A stretch of DNA of 64,000 nucleotides from Solidesulfovibrio magneticus RS-1 (GCF_000010665.1 NC_012796.1:1674001-1738000); one strand, 5' to 3'. Positions 53,004 to 61,370 are shown, counted from the first letter of the stretch. Notes: a model not told the origin generated them from the letters alone. Translations and numbers: made by a program.

Positions 53004-53573
53004 TCAGCCGGTTTTTTTGCGGCAAAAAAGCGACAGCAGCCAACGCACCCGGGCACACACCGGCGCTTCGGCGGCCAGGGCCGCCTCGGGGCAGTCGAGC
53101 AGTTCCGGGCGCAGGCGCAGCACGGAGCGCACGGCCAGTTCGGCTCCGTAGCCGGTGAGTCCGGCGCACTGGGCTATGTGGGCGCTTGGGTCGTTTTTCA
53201 CATGCTTGGTCAGCACCCGGCAGCACGACGACTTATGGCGTTCGGTGAAGGCCTGATGGACGGCGGCGGACTCCAGGCGCACGCCGGCCCGGGAGGCGGC
53301 ATGGTCGCCCCGGGCGCACAGGACGCCGATGGCGGCGCAGGCTCCGGCTATGGCCCCGCACAGGCAGCCCTGGTCGCCCAGGCCGGCGGTCAGCCCGGCG
53401 GCCATGCCCACGGCCTGGTCCTCGCTTAGGGGCGAGCCGAAGGTTTCGTTGACGGCCACCAGGATGGCCTCGGCGCACAGGAGCTTGCGGTGGGTGAAGA
53501 GCTTGGACGCCTTGTCGGCCACGCCAAGGGCCAGGGCGTCGATACGGGCGGTGTCGGAAAACGGCGCGTTCAT
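53004..53573 (-). CDS. C_GCAxxG_C_C family redox protein
   Basis: 189 residues. Cysteines follow the family pattern: C33 (KLLCAEAILVAVNETFG), C70 and C72 with GDQGCLCGAIAGACAAIG, then the paired SSCCRVL and later QCAGLTGYGA. Such proteins are thought to be redox-active or metal-binding and often accompany electron-transfer genes in anaerobes. It ends with a basic tail (LLSLFCRKKTG). It lies between an exported peptidase and a rhodanese on the same strand. Confidence 0.82.
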   Translation of the reverse strand: MNAPFSDTARIDALALGVADKASKLFTHRKLLCAEAILVAVNETFGSPLSEDQAVGMAAGLTAGLGDQGCLCGAIAGACAAIGVLCARGDHAASRAGVRLESAAVHQAFTERHKSSCCRVLTKHVKNDPSAHIAQCAGLTGYGAELAVRSVLRLRPELLDCPEAALAAEAPVCARVRWLLSLFCRKKTG

Positions 53574-53773
53574 GGTTTCTTCTACCGGTTGCGGGCGGTG
53601 TGGACAAGCAAGGGGGTGGTCGGCCGAAGGAGGGGGGCTGTGCCTGCCGCTGCTTTTCCCGGGACTCCCGGCTGGCCGCGGGGGTTGAACCCCTGGAACA
53701 TCCCCTGGGCAGGGGGGCCGGGGGGGATGATCCCCCCCGGTGGGGCGCGGGGCAACGCCCCGCATTGCCTTCC
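53574..53773. repeat. GC-rich hairpins downstream of the rhodanese gene
   Basis: The 200-bp gap contains GGGGTTGAACCCC (near 53683), CCGGGGGGGATGATCCCCCCCGG (near 53719) and GCGGGGCAACGCCCCGC-type (near 53747) hairpins in a row. The middle one is closely related to the fourth tandem unit at 47957, so these belong to the same dispersed hairpin stock. Confidence 0.65.
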
Positions 53774-54289
53774 CTACTGCACGGCTTCGACGGGATAGGC
53801 CGCGCCCTTCCAGGCGAAGATGCCGCCGGGGTAGCGCACGACGTTTTTGTAGCCGAGCTTTTGGGCCCAGACCGCGCCGTTGTGGCTGCGGGTGCATTTG
53901 ACGAAGCCGCAGTAGACCACGATGGTCTTGTTCTTGTCCGGGCCGAGCAGCTTTTCGTAGTCGGCCTCGGTCTTGCCGCCGGTTTCCTTGGCGTCCCAGG
54001 CGGCCATGTCGGGAATGGGGAAGACGAAGTTGACCGCGCCGGGCACGTGTTCCTTTTTGAAGCTGTCCTCGAAGGGCATGGTGTCGACGATGACCATGGG
54101 CTTTTTCTCGTCCATCCACTTCTTGAGTTCCTCGGTGGTCACCAGACCGTAGCCGGCCTTCTGGGTGTCGCGCACGAGTTTGACGGCTTCTTTTTCCTTG
54201 GCGGTCTCGTCCTCGAATTTGTCGGCCAGGGCGGGAGCGGCCAGGGCCAGGACGGCGGCCAGGGCCAGGATCAGTTTGCAGGCGCGCAT
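53774..54289 (-). CDS. Exported rhodanese-like protein (internal start)
   Basis: 171 residues from the ATG at 54289, which has AAGGAGTC 5 bases upstream and is followed directly by a signal peptide (LILALAAVLALAAPALA). This is the picture of an independent gene start, though the upstream frame runs into it without a stop. The rhodanese domain shows VTTEELKKWMDEKKPMVIVDTM and the active-site loop VVYCGFVKCTRSHNGA with two cysteines, in place of the usual CxxGxR loop. It should act on sulfane sulfur in the periplasm. Confidence 0.7.
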   Translation of the reverse strand: MRACKLILALAAVLALAAPALADKFEDETAKEKEAVKLVRDTQKAGYGLVTTEELKKWMDEKKPMVIVDTMPFEDSFKKEHVPGAVNFVFPIPDMAAWDAKETGGKTEADYEKLLGPDKNKTIVVYCGFVKCTRSHNGAVWAQKLGYKNVVRYPGGIFAWKGAAYPVEAVQ

Positions 54290-54772
54290 GAAGACTCCTT
54301 GGGGGTTGTGGGTTGGCGAAGAGGGCGGGCGGTCGCGGCCGGCCCGCCAGGCCAGGCAGTAGGCGACCCCGGCCAGCATGACGAGGTCACGCCAAAGCGT
54401 CGGCCACAGGCCGTGGTACACTTGGCCCTCGACGTCGCCCGGGCCGTAGCAGCCGCAGTCGATGTCCAGGCCCTGGCGGATGGCGTTGACGATGACGGCG
54501 ACGAAGAGCAGCAGCAGCCCGCCGATGACGGCCAGGCCGCCGGGGAGGTCGAAAAGCAGCAGCAATCCGCCGACGATCTCCAGCACCGGCATGGCGGCGG
54601 CCACGGGTTTGACGAGGTCGGTGGGCAGCACGGCGAAGGCCTTGATGGTCAGGACAAAGGACCGCTGGTCGGCCAGCTTGAGCGCGCCGGCCACGATGAA
54701 GGCCAGGGCCAGGGCGGCGCGAACGGTCCGGTACGTCCACAGCGAAATGAGAAGGGCGGCGATATGTCGCAT
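53774..54772 (-). CDS. MauE/DoxX-like membrane protein fused in frame to an exported rhodanese
   Basis: 332 residues from the ATG at 54772. Residues 1-150 have four membrane helices (AALALAFIVAGALKLAD, VLEIVGGLLLLFDLPGG, LAVIGGLLLLFVAVIVNAI and VMLAGVAYCLAWRA) with the DIDCGCYGPG motif of MauE-type thiol-redox membrane proteins. There is no stop before the downstream rhodanese, whose own signal peptide becomes an internal helix. So the gene may make a fusion, or the two parts may be separately started (see the entry at 53774-54289). The combination suggests sulfur or thiol transfer across the membrane. Confidence 0.6.
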   Translation of the reverse strand: MRHIAALLISLWTYRTVRAALALAFIVAGALKLADQRSFVLTIKAFAVLPTDLVKPVAAAMPVLEIVGGLLLLFDLPGGLAVIGGLLLLFVAVIVNAIRQGLDIDCGCYGPGDVEGQVYHGLWPTLWRDLVMLAGVAYCLAWRAGRDRPPSSPTHNPQGVFMRACKLILALAAVLALAAPALADKFEDETAKEKEAVKLVRDTQKAGYGLVTTEELKKWMDEKKPMVIVDTMPFEDSFKKEHVPGAVNFVFPIPDMAAWDAKETGGKTEADYEKLLGPDKNKTIVVYCGFVKCTRSHNGAVWAQKLGYKNVVRYPGGIFAWKGAAYPVEAVQ

Positions 54773-54910
54773 ATCGGTCAACCGTCGGGAGAATTTAATT
54801 CCAACGGCTTACCATGCCGCGGCGGCAGCGACAAATACGGAAGTCCGATGCCTTTTCCAGCAACGCATCGGCAAACGTGATGCGTCCGTTTGACTGGGGT
54901 CCTCTCCAAA

Positions 54911-54945
54911 CAAGATCGGCCGATCCTGTGGACCGGCCGATCTTG
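54911..54945. repeat. 12-bp palindrome upstream of the MauE-rhodanese gene
   Basis: CAAGATCGGCCG (54911-54922) and CGGCCGATCTTG (54934-54945) are perfectly complementary with an 11-bp spacer that can extend the stem (TCC/GGA). It lies about 140 bp before the gene start at 54772; a regulatory or terminator role is unknown. Confidence 0.6.
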
Positions 54946-55037
54946 CGAGGCGCGTATTCGCGCGGCTAAACGCTTGTATAGTGATGTCGCCGCCGCCCCG
55001 CCCAGACGACCCAGCCCCTTTAACAATTTCTTCGAGT

Positions 55038-55110
55038 GGGGGGTCCGGGGGCCTCAGGCCCCCGGCGGAGAGGTCCAGGAGAGGCAGCGCCTCTCCTGGC
55101 CGCCGGAGGC
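55038..55110. repeat. Dispersed palindromic gene-end repeat, copy C (with extra module)
   Basis: The same GGGGGGTCC and palindrome as copy A, but a second hairpin module (CCAGGAGAGGCAGCGCCTCTCCTGG-type, 55075-55099) is inserted before the shared CCGCCGGAGG end. It lies directly behind the LysM gene, whose stop is at 55119. The CCCCTTT segment 25 bp upstream of the core is also shared with copy A. Confidence 0.7.
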
Positions 55111-55118
55111 ACTCTTTT

Positions 55119-56099
55119 CTACTGCGCCGGAGGCGTGACGACTTCGATTTCCTCGCCTTTTTGTTCCGGCTTGGGCGCGTCTTTCTTGACCGGGATGCGC
55201 AGCACCGTGCCCGGGCGGATGTTGTCGGGTTCGATGTCGGGGTTGGCGGCGATGACGTCGCGGGAGCGCGCGCCGTGGGCGTTGGCCACCTTGGACAGGA
55301 TTTCGCCTTCCTTGACGGTGTACTCGATGTACTGCCCGGGCGGCAGCGGGGCGGCAGGCTTTTTGGCGGGCTTGTCGCCGCTTTTGCCCGGCAGTTTGAT
55401 GGTGGCGTCGGCCTTGAGGTTTTTGTCGGTCAGTCCCGGGTTGGCGGCCTCGATGGCGGCGACGGTCGTGCCCTGGGTCTTGGCGATGCGTTCCAGGCTG
55501 TCGCCTTTCTTGACGCGGTAGCTGCCGCCTCCCGAGGCCGGGGCGGCGGCTTCGGCCGGGGCCTTGGCGGTCTGGCCCAGGCTCGGCTGGGTCTTGGCCG
55601 AGGCTTCGGTCAGGGGAGCGTAGAAATAGAACACGCGGCCGGCGTTGCCGCCAAGGTCGCGGCGGTGGCCGATAAAGACCGCGCCGGGCCAGTTCCAGGT
55701 GGAGACTTCATAGGGGTGGCCGGTGGCGTCGGTCTTGCGCCGGGTGGAATCGGGCGGGCCGTATTTGGCGACCAGGCCTTTTTCCAGGGCCTCGGAGGCT
55801 CCGGGGGCGTCGTAGCCGATCTCGGCGTGGTAGAACTGGTCCTTGAAAAAGGAATAGGTAACGTTTCGAAGCGGCATGCCGCCGAGTTCTTTTTTCTCGC
55901 CGGCCCGTTCGCCGTGGACGATGTCGCCGTCGCGGTCGATGGGCTTGAGGTCGGCCAGGGACGAGGCCGGCGCGCCCCAGGCCACACCCCGGAAGTCGGC
56001 GGGTTTCTTGTCGGGTTCGGCGGCCGGGGCCGGGCCGGCGGCCAGGGCGATGGACAAGGCCAGGGGCGCGAGCAGCGCGGCAAGGCGTCTGATGGGCAT
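55119..56099 (-). CDS. Exported protein with two LysM domains
   Basis: 326 residues. A signal peptide (LLAPLALSIALAAGPAPAA) is followed by a domain of about 150 residues (DFRGVAWGAPASSLADLK to RVFYFYAPLTEASA) that I do not recognise, then two LysM modules: SYRVKKGDSLERIAKTQGTT and EYTVKEGEILSKVANAHGAR. LysM binds peptidoglycan, so the protein should be cell-wall associated. It lies 50 bp downstream of motB on the same strand. Confidence 0.85.
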   Translation of the reverse strand: MPIRRLAALLAPLALSIALAAGPAPAAEPDKKPADFRGVAWGAPASSLADLKPIDRDGDIVHGERAGEKKELGGMPLRNVTYSFFKDQFYHAEIGYDAPGASEALEKGLVAKYGPPDSTRRKTDATGHPYEVSTWNWPGAVFIGHRRDLGGNAGRVFYFYAPLTEASAKTQPSLGQTAKAPAEAAAPASGGGSYRVKKGDSLERIAKTQGTTVAAIEAANPGLTDKNLKADATIKLPGKSGDKPAKKPAAPLPPGQYIEYTVKEGEILSKVANAHGARSRDVIAANPDIEPDNIRPGTVLRIPVKKDAPKPEQKGEEIEVVTPPAQ

Positions 56100-56151
56100 G
56101 AGACTTCGGTCCTCCGTGTTGTGCTGCCCCAGTCTACGCCAGGGCGGCGCG

Positions 56152-56904
56152 TCAGTACAGCACTTGGGAAGCGGCGGCGTCGGGGCGGTGGAAGTAGAAT
56201 TCCACCCGGCGGTTGGCGGCAGCTGCCTCGGGGTTGGTTTCGGGCATGAGCGGCCGGGAGTCGCCGTAAGCCACGGCCCGGACGCGGCTGGCCTGGATGC
56301 CGCCGCCGGCGATGACAGCCCGGGCGGCGGCGGCGGCCCGGGCGCCGGAGAGCTCCCAGTTGGAGGCGAAATGCCCCTTGGCCGCCTCGGCGGCGTCGGC
56401 GTGGCCCCGGATGATGAGGAAGACGTTGTAGGTTTTCATGACGTCCACCACTTCGGCCATGAGCTTTTTGGCCTGCTCGGTCAGTTCGGCCGAACCGGGG
56501 GCAAAAAGCATCCCATTTTGCAGGCGCAACAACACGCCCACGTCGTCGGAGCTGATGCCGCTGCTGTTCTTGAGGAACGGGTCTTCAGTGATGATTTTTT
56601 TGAAGCGCATGGCGATGGTGTAGCGCATGGCGTCGTCGCGGTTGAGCGCGGCGGCGCGTTGGCGCTCCGTGGCATCGGGGGAGAAAAGCGCGCCCTGGGC
56701 CGGCTTGGGCTCGTCCTTGAAATACTGTTCAAGCTGCTTGAGCGTAGCCGGCGGCACCATGTTGATGATCCACATGAGCAGGAAAAAGGCCATCATGGCC
56801 GTGACAAAGTCGGCGTAGGCCACTTTCCAGCTTGATCCGTGGGCCTTGGGGAAGCCCGGAAGCTTGGGCGGTTTTCGCGGCGAGGATTTTGGGGCGGCGG
56901 CCAT
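56152..56904 (-). CDS. motB: Flagellar motor stator protein MotB
   Basis: 250 residues. One membrane helix near the N-terminus, KVAYADFVTAMMAFFLLMWI, contains the ion-binding D32; an OmpA-like peptidoglycan-binding domain follows (FLIIRGHADAAEAAKGHFAS, LSGARAAAAARAVI, NRRVEFYFHR). Together with MotA it forms the ion-driven stator. It starts 3 bp after motA, the usual motAB coupling. The Met/Phe-rich helix suggests a proton-type motor, but the ion cannot be fixed from sequence. Confidence 0.95.
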   Translation of the reverse strand: MAAAPKSSPRKPPKLPGFPKAHGSSWKVAYADFVTAMMAFFLLMWIINMVPPATLKQLEQYFKDEPKPAQGALFSPDATERQRAAALNRDDAMRYTIAMRFKKIITEDPFLKNSSGISSDDVGVLLRLQNGMLFAPGSAELTEQAKKLMAEVVDVMKTYNVFLIIRGHADAAEAAKGHFASNWELSGARAAAAARAVIAGGGIQASRVRAVAYGDSRPLMPETNPEAAAANRRVEFYFHRPDAAASQVLY

Positions 56905-56907
56905 GAA

Positions 56908-57753
56908 CTAGCCCTTGAGCTGGCCTTCGAGGTCGGCGAAGTTCGGGCGCAGGGCCTCGGGGATGGCCCGGCGGCCGTATTCCACGGCGATAAGCGGCGT
57001 GGCTCCCCGGGCCGCGCCGGCGATGACCGCCCGGATGACCGAGAAATAGGTCTGGCGCTCCATGGCCTGGTTTTCCAGGTTGCCGGCCAGGGGGCCGACG
57101 AATCCGTAACACAGGAGCACGCCGAGGAAGGTGCCGACCAGGGCCGCGCCGATGCTGTGGCCGAGCACTTCCGGCGGCTGGCTGATCTTGCCCATGGTGA
57201 GCACTACGCCCAGGACGGCGGCCACGATGCCCAGGCCGGGCAGGGATTCGGCCACTTTGCCGAGATTGTGGGCCGGGCTTGATGCCTGCAGATGGATGGC
57301 AGCCAGATCGAGGTCCATGAGCTGTTCGAGTTCCTGGGCGTCGCCGCTGACCAGATAGACGCGCATGGTGTCGCAGATAAAGGCCAGGGCGGCCTTGTCC
57401 TTGGACAGCAGGGTGGCCTTGGCGAAAATGGGGCTGGTTTCCGGGTGTTCGATGTCGCCTTCGATGCTCATGAGGCCTTCGCGGCGGATCTTGCCCAAAA
57501 GCCGGGCCAGGCAGGCGAGGGCTTCGAGGTAGTGGTCGCGGCCGATGTGGGCCGGGAACAGGGCCTTGGGCAGACCTTTGACGATGAGCGTCAAGGCGTT
57601 GCGGGTTGAACCCACCAGCATGGCCCCCAGGGCCGCGCCAATGATGATGACCCACTCGGCGGGCTGGACGAGCACTGCAAAGACGCCGCCTTCCATCAAA
57701 TAGCCCAGGCATACCGAGGCGATGACGACCAGCAGGCCGACCATGACGATCAT
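56908..57753 (-). CDS. motA: Flagellar motor stator protein MotA
   Basis: 281 residues, typical of the long MotA class. Four membrane helices: IVMVGLLVVIASVCLGYLMEG, WVIIIGAALGAMLVGS, LGIVAAVLGVVLTMGKI and GAALVGTFLGVLLCYGFV. The large cytoplasmic loop carries the charged residues that meet FliG, and the Pro pair GKISQPPEVLG is conserved. It overlaps the upstream gene by 4 bases (ATGA) and is followed by motB. Confidence 0.95.
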   Translation of the reverse strand: MIVMVGLLVVIASVCLGYLMEGGVFAVLVQPAEWVIIIGAALGAMLVGSTRNALTLIVKGLPKALFPAHIGRDHYLEALACLARLLGKIRREGLMSIEGDIEHPETSPIFAKATLLSKDKAALAFICDTMRVYLVSGDAQELEQLMDLDLAAIHLQASSPAHNLGKVAESLPGLGIVAAVLGVVLTMGKISQPPEVLGHSIGAALVGTFLGVLLCYGFVGPLAGNLENQAMERQTYFSVIRAVIAGAARGATPLIAVEYGRRAIPEALRPNFADLEGQLKG

Positions 57754-58343
57754 AGGGAAGCGTCCTTTGGGACAATCGGCGCGTCGGCCGAAAGCGCAGG
57801 CTCCTCCAGGAGCCGGTCGAGGTGGAGTCCCGGCCCGGCCACCGGGGCGGGGCGGGCGGTGGCCCGGGCCAGGGCGTCGAGCCAGGCGGCCAGGTCCGGG
57901 GAGCCAAAACGGCTGACGTTAACAAAGTCGATGGCCTTGTCAAAGGGACAGCCGCGTCCCTGGCGTGTGAGACGCAGGCCGGCGGACAGGACGCCTGGGG
58001 AGGACCGAAGCCGGGCCACGGCGGCATGGTAAAAAAGGGAGAGGAGTTCGCCCTCGGCCTCGGGGCGGCATTCGCGAAGAGTCAGGTAGACGAGCCAGGC
58101 CGGCGCGGCGGCCAGGACGGCCAGGGCGCTTTCCGGCGCGGCCAGTTCGACCCCCAGGCCAATGGAGGAGGCGTCAAGGAGCGTTAGGCGGCAGCCGTCG
58201 CGCCGGGAGGCGGCCGGGCGGCCCAGGGCGGGCACGGACAACCGGGCCGGGGCCGGATCGGCGGCCGGCCATAGGGCAAAGGCGGCCAGGGCGTCGCCCG
58301 GCGGGCGCACCCGCAACTCGGCCCGTCGCTCCTGTGCGTCCAT
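57750..58343 (-). CDS. PilZ-like hypothetical protein upstream of motA
   Basis: 197 residues from the ATG at 58343, which follows GAGGGAGGACG. The opening QERRAELRVRPP resembles the RxxxR start of PilZ domains and CRLTLLDASSIGLGVEL resembles their D/NxSxxG box, so it may bind cyclic di-GMP, though the match is partial. It overlaps motA by 4 bases, which supports a motility-control role. The C-terminal 60 residues are not assigned. Confidence 0.65.
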   Translation of the reverse strand: MDAQERRAELRVRPPGDALAAFALWPAADPAPARLSVPALGRPAASRRDGCRLTLLDASSIGLGVELAAPESALAVLAAAPAWLVYLTLRECRPEAEGELLSLFYHAAVARLRSSPGVLSAGLRLTRQGRGCPFDKAIDFVNVSRFGSPDLAAWLDALARATARPAPVAGPGLHLDRLLEEPALSADAPIVPKDASL

Positions 58344-58380
58344 GTCGTCCTCCCTCGCTGAGTTTTTCTTGCCGTCCCTT

Positions 58381-58420
58381 GGCGGGAAAGTCAAAAGCCG
58401 CGCCCTTTGACTTTCCCGCC
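58381..58420. repeat. 15-bp palindrome between divergent motA-operon and metX
   Basis: GGCGGGAAAGTCAAA (58381-58395) and TTTGACTTTCCCGCC (58406-58420) are exactly complementary with a 10-bp spacer. It lies between the divergent start codons at 58343 and 58453, so it sits in or next to both promoters; an operator or an attenuating hairpin are both possible. Confidence 0.7.
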
Positions 58421-58452
58421 TGGGCTGGTAGGAGACTGGGCACGAGGCTTTC

Positions 58453-59646
58453 ATGAGCGAATACATCGAACATTCCCCATCGGGAACCAGCGTCGGCCGG
58501 GTGGAAAAGCGGTTTTTCACGGTCGCCGAGGCCGACAGCCCGCTGACGGTCGAGTCCGGGCGCGCCCTGGGGCCGGTGGTCCTGGCCTACGAGACCTGCG
58601 GCCAGTTAAACGAACGGGCCGACAACGCCGTGCTCGTGCTCCATGCGCTCACCGGCGATTCCCACGCCGCCGGCTACTACGAGCCCGGCGACGCCAAGCC
58701 CGGCTGGTGGGATCTCATGATCGGCCCGGGCAAACCCATCGACACCGACCGCTACTACGTCATCTGCTCCAACGTCATCGGCGGCTGCATGGGGTCCACG
58801 GGGCCTTCCTCCCTTGATCCGGCCACGGGTCAGCCCTACGGCCTGACCTTTCCGGTCATCACCATCGGCGACATGGTGCGGGCGCAAAAGCGGCTGGTCG
58901 AACACCTGGGCGTGACGAAACTCTTAAGCGTGGTCGGCGGTTCCATGGGCGGGATGCAGGCGCTGGAATGGTCGGTGCGCTACCCGGACATGGTGCGCAC
59001 GGCCGTGCCCCTGGCCACCACCACCAAGCATTCGGCCCTGGCCATCGCCTTTAACGAAGTGGCCCGGCAAGCCATCATGGCCGACCCCAACTGGAACGGC
59101 GGCAACTATTACGACGGCGTGCCGCCGGCCCATGGCCTGGCCGTTGGCCGCATGATCGGCCACATCACTTATCTGTCCGACGAAGCCATGCGCCAGAAGT
59201 TCGACCGCCGGCTCCAGGACCGCTGCGAGAACTCCTTTGTCCTGGAGGAGCCGGACTTCCAGGTGGAATCCTACCTGCGCTACCAGGGCCAGAAGTTCGT
59301 GGACCGCTTCGACGCCAATTCCTTTCTCTACATCACCAAGGCGGCGGACTATTTCAATCTGGAGGCCAGCCACGGCTGCGGCTCGGCCGTGGCCGCCTTC
59401 GCCAAGGCCAAGTGCCGCTATCTGGTGGCTTCATTCTCCTCGGACTGGCTCTATCCCACCTACCAGTCCCGCAGCATGGTCCAGGCCATGAAGAAAAACG
59501 GCCTGGACGTGAGCTTCGTGGAGCTGGAGGCCAAGTGGGGGCACGACGCCTTTTTGCTGCCCAACGCCCGCCTTTCGGGCATGATCGCCCGCTTCCTGGA
59601 CCGGGCTTTGGTCGACGCCGCCAAGGAGGACGCCCGTGCGCTATGA
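58453..59646 (+). CDS. metX: Homoserine O-acetyltransferase
   Basis: 397 residues, alpha/beta hydrolase fold. Nucleophile S164 lies in VVGGSMGGMQALEW; the late KWGHDAFLLPN carries the catalytic His, and an Asp precedes in the FVELEAKW region. Substrate-recognition segments NVIGGCMGSTGPSSLDP and YETCGQLNERADNAVLVLHALTGDSHAAG are typical of MetX. It acetylates homoserine for methionine synthesis. GAGG lies 6 bases before the ATG. It overlaps metW by 11 bases. Confidence 0.96.
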   Translation: MSEYIEHSPSGTSVGRVEKRFFTVAEADSPLTVESGRALGPVVLAYETCGQLNERADNAVLVLHALTGDSHAAGYYEPGDAKPGWWDLMIGPGKPIDTDRYYVICSNVIGGCMGSTGPSSLDPATGQPYGLTFPVITIGDMVRAQKRLVEHLGVTKLLSVVGGSMGGMQALEWSVRYPDMVRTAVPLATTTKHSALAIAFNEVARQAIMADPNWNGGNYYDGVPPAHGLAVGRMIGHITYLSDEAMRQKFDRRLQDRCENSFVLEEPDFQVESYLRYQGQKFVDRFDANSFLYITKAADYFNLEASHGCGSAVAAFAKAKCRYLVASFSSDWLYPTYQSRSMVQAMKKNGLDVSFVELEAKWGHDAFLLPNARLSGMIARFLDRALVDAAKEDARAL

Positions 59647-60241
59647 CCTGTCCATCATCGCCTCCTGGATCGAGCCCGGCTCGAAAGTCCTGGACCTCGG
59701 CTGCGGCTCGGGCGATCTGCTCCACATCCTGTCCGTGGACAAGGGCGTGCGCGGCACGGGCATCGAGCGGGAAGAGGGCAAGGTCAGCCAGGGCATCGAG
59801 AAGGGGCTTTCCGTCCTGCACGGGGACATCAACGAGGAAGTGGCCGACTATCCCGACGGCCATTTTGACTACGTGATCCTCTCCCAGACCTTGCAGCAGG
59901 TCTACGAGCCGGCCCGGCTCATCCGGGAGATGCTGCGGGTGGGCAAGCGCGGCATCGTGAGCTTTCCCAATTTCGCCTATTACCGCATCCGGGGGCAGCT
60001 GCTGTTTCGCGGCCGGGCCCCGGTGTCCCGGGAGCTGCCCTACGAGTGGTATGACACCCCCAATATCCGGGTCATCACCATCCGGGATTTCCGGCGGTTT
60101 TGCCGCAAGGAAGGCTTTGCCATCGAACGCGAGACAGCGGTGAGCACGCCGCACCACCACGAGAAGGGCGCGGTGGTGACGTTTTTGCCGAACCTGCTGG
60201 CCACCTACGGCATGTTCCTGCTGTCCCGGCGGGGGGCGTAG
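59636..60241 (+). CDS. metW: Methionine biosynthesis protein MetW
   Basis: 201 residues. A SAM-binding methyltransferase-like fold: KVLDLGCGSGDLLHIL near residue 18, GTGIEREEGKVSQGIEKGLSVL and DYVILSQTLQQVYEPARLIREML. MetW accompanies MetX in many bacteria and is needed for its full activity. The coding regions overlap by 11 bases in different frames, so translation is coupled. Confidence 0.95.
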   Translation: MRYDLSIIASWIEPGSKVLDLGCGSGDLLHILSVDKGVRGTGIEREEGKVSQGIEKGLSVLHGDINEEVADYPDGHFDYVILSQTLQQVYEPARLIREMLRVGKRGIVSFPNFAYYRIRGQLLFRGRAPVSRELPYEWYDTPNIRVITIRDFRRFCRKEGFAIERETAVSTPHHHEKGAVVTFLPNLLATYGMFLLSRRGA

Positions 60242-60324
60242 GGCTGGGGTCTGGCTGGAGTTCCGATGGCAGGCGGGGGCAAAATCCGTTGCCGCGCCGC
60301 TTCGCCATCGGATAGGATGTGGGC

Positions 60325-61002
60325 ATGGACGGTTTTATCCCAATGCTGGACATCCTGCCGCAGGCCCAGCGCCGGCTGTGGCCGGAACTCGACGCCACCC
60401 CCGGGCAGTTCACCCTCTACGGCGGCACGGCCTTGGCCCTGCGTCTGGGGCACCGCATCTCTGTCGATTTCGACTTTTTTTCCAACGAGCCTTTTGACCC
60501 CAGGCTGCTCGTCCGGGACGTGCCGTATTTGCAAGACGCCGAACAGGTGCAGGTCGCGGCCAACACCCTGACCTGCCGGGTGGATCGCGGCGGGCCGGTG
60601 CTGGTTTCGTTTTTTGGCGCACTTGGTCTCGGACAGGTCGCGCCGAGGCTGCAGGTCCTGGGCCGCAAGGTCTGGGCCGCTTCCCTGGCGGACATCGCCG
60701 GAACCAAGGTCGCGGTGGTGCAGCAACGGGCCGAGGCCAAGGACTACCGCGACATCGACGCCTTGCTGCGCCATGGACTCGACTTGGCCACGGCCCTGGC
60801 GGCCGGCCGGGTCGTGTACGGCGCAAGCTTCAATCCCCTGATTTCGCTTAAGGCGCTCAGCTATTTCGACGATGTGCCGACCTTGCCGGAGGACGTGCGC
60901 GCACGTTTGCGCGCCGCCGTGGCCGGCGTGGACCCTGGTCGGCTGCCGGTGCTCGCGCCTTTCAAGCCAAGGCCTGGGCCCGAGTCGGAGTCCCGCCCAT
61001 GA
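60325..61002 (+). CDS. AbiEii-like nucleotidyltransferase
   Basis: 225 residues from the ATG at 60325, with AGGA 8 bases upstream; a GTG at 60319 is an alternative. The DNA polymerase beta-like nucleotidyltransferase core is seen in LYGGTALALRLGHRISVDFDFFS, with D48 and D50 as metal-binding residues, then VWAASLADIAGTKVAVVQQR and KDYRDIDALL. This is the DUF1814/AbiEii group, whose members are toxins of abortive-infection pairs. The next gene overlaps by 4 bases, as expected for a toxin-antitoxin-like pair. Confidence 0.82.
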   Translation: MDGFIPMLDILPQAQRRLWPELDATPGQFTLYGGTALALRLGHRISVDFDFFSNEPFDPRLLVRDVPYLQDAEQVQVAANTLTCRVDRGGPVLVSFFGALGLGQVAPRLQVLGRKVWAASLADIAGTKVAVVQQRAEAKDYRDIDALLRHGLDLATALAAGRVVYGASFNPLISLKALSYFDDVPTLPEDVRARLRAAVAGVDPGRLPVLAPFKPRPGPESESRP

Positions 61003-61370
61003 AACCGCTGCCTGAAACTCCGGAATTGCTGGAGGTGGCCCGGCGCGTGGTCTGGTTCAAGGAGCCGGCCGAGGCCCTGGCCGATCCCACACATTTCCTG
61101 GCCCATGTCATGACCTATGGCGGCATCGAGGATTTGCGCCGTCTGGAAGGGCTGGTCGGGCCGCGGGAATACCGCGAGGCCCTGGATAACGCTCCGCCAG
61201 GCGTTTTTGACGCCCGCTCCTGGGCCTATTGGCATTTGCGCTACGGGCGGTGTCCCGCGCCGCCCCTGCCGACCCGGGGCGGGCGGTTTCTCGCCGAACC
61301 GGCCGCGTCCGAGTCCGGTTGCGGCCCGGACGGCACGCCCGTTCCGACCGGGACGGCCTCAGGCGAGTAA
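60999..61370 (+). CDS. Partner protein of the AbiEii-like nucleotidyltransferase
   Basis: 123 residues; ATG overlaps the upstream stop (ATGA). The segment LLEVARRVVWFKEPAEALADP, followed by HFLAHVMTYGGIEDLRRLEG and AYWHLRYGR, is a pattern I associate with small proteins beside AbiEii-like enzymes. The C-terminal 35 residues are Pro/Gly-rich and probably disordered. An antitoxin role is inferred from the overlap and order; the usual AbiEi winged-helix antitoxin is not what is seen here. Confidence 0.68.
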   Translation: MKPLPETPELLEVARRVVWFKEPAEALADPTHFLAHVMTYGGIEDLRRLEGLVGPREYREALDNAPPGVFDARSWAYWHLRYGRCPAPPLPTRGGRFLAEPAASESGCGPDGTPVPTGTASGE

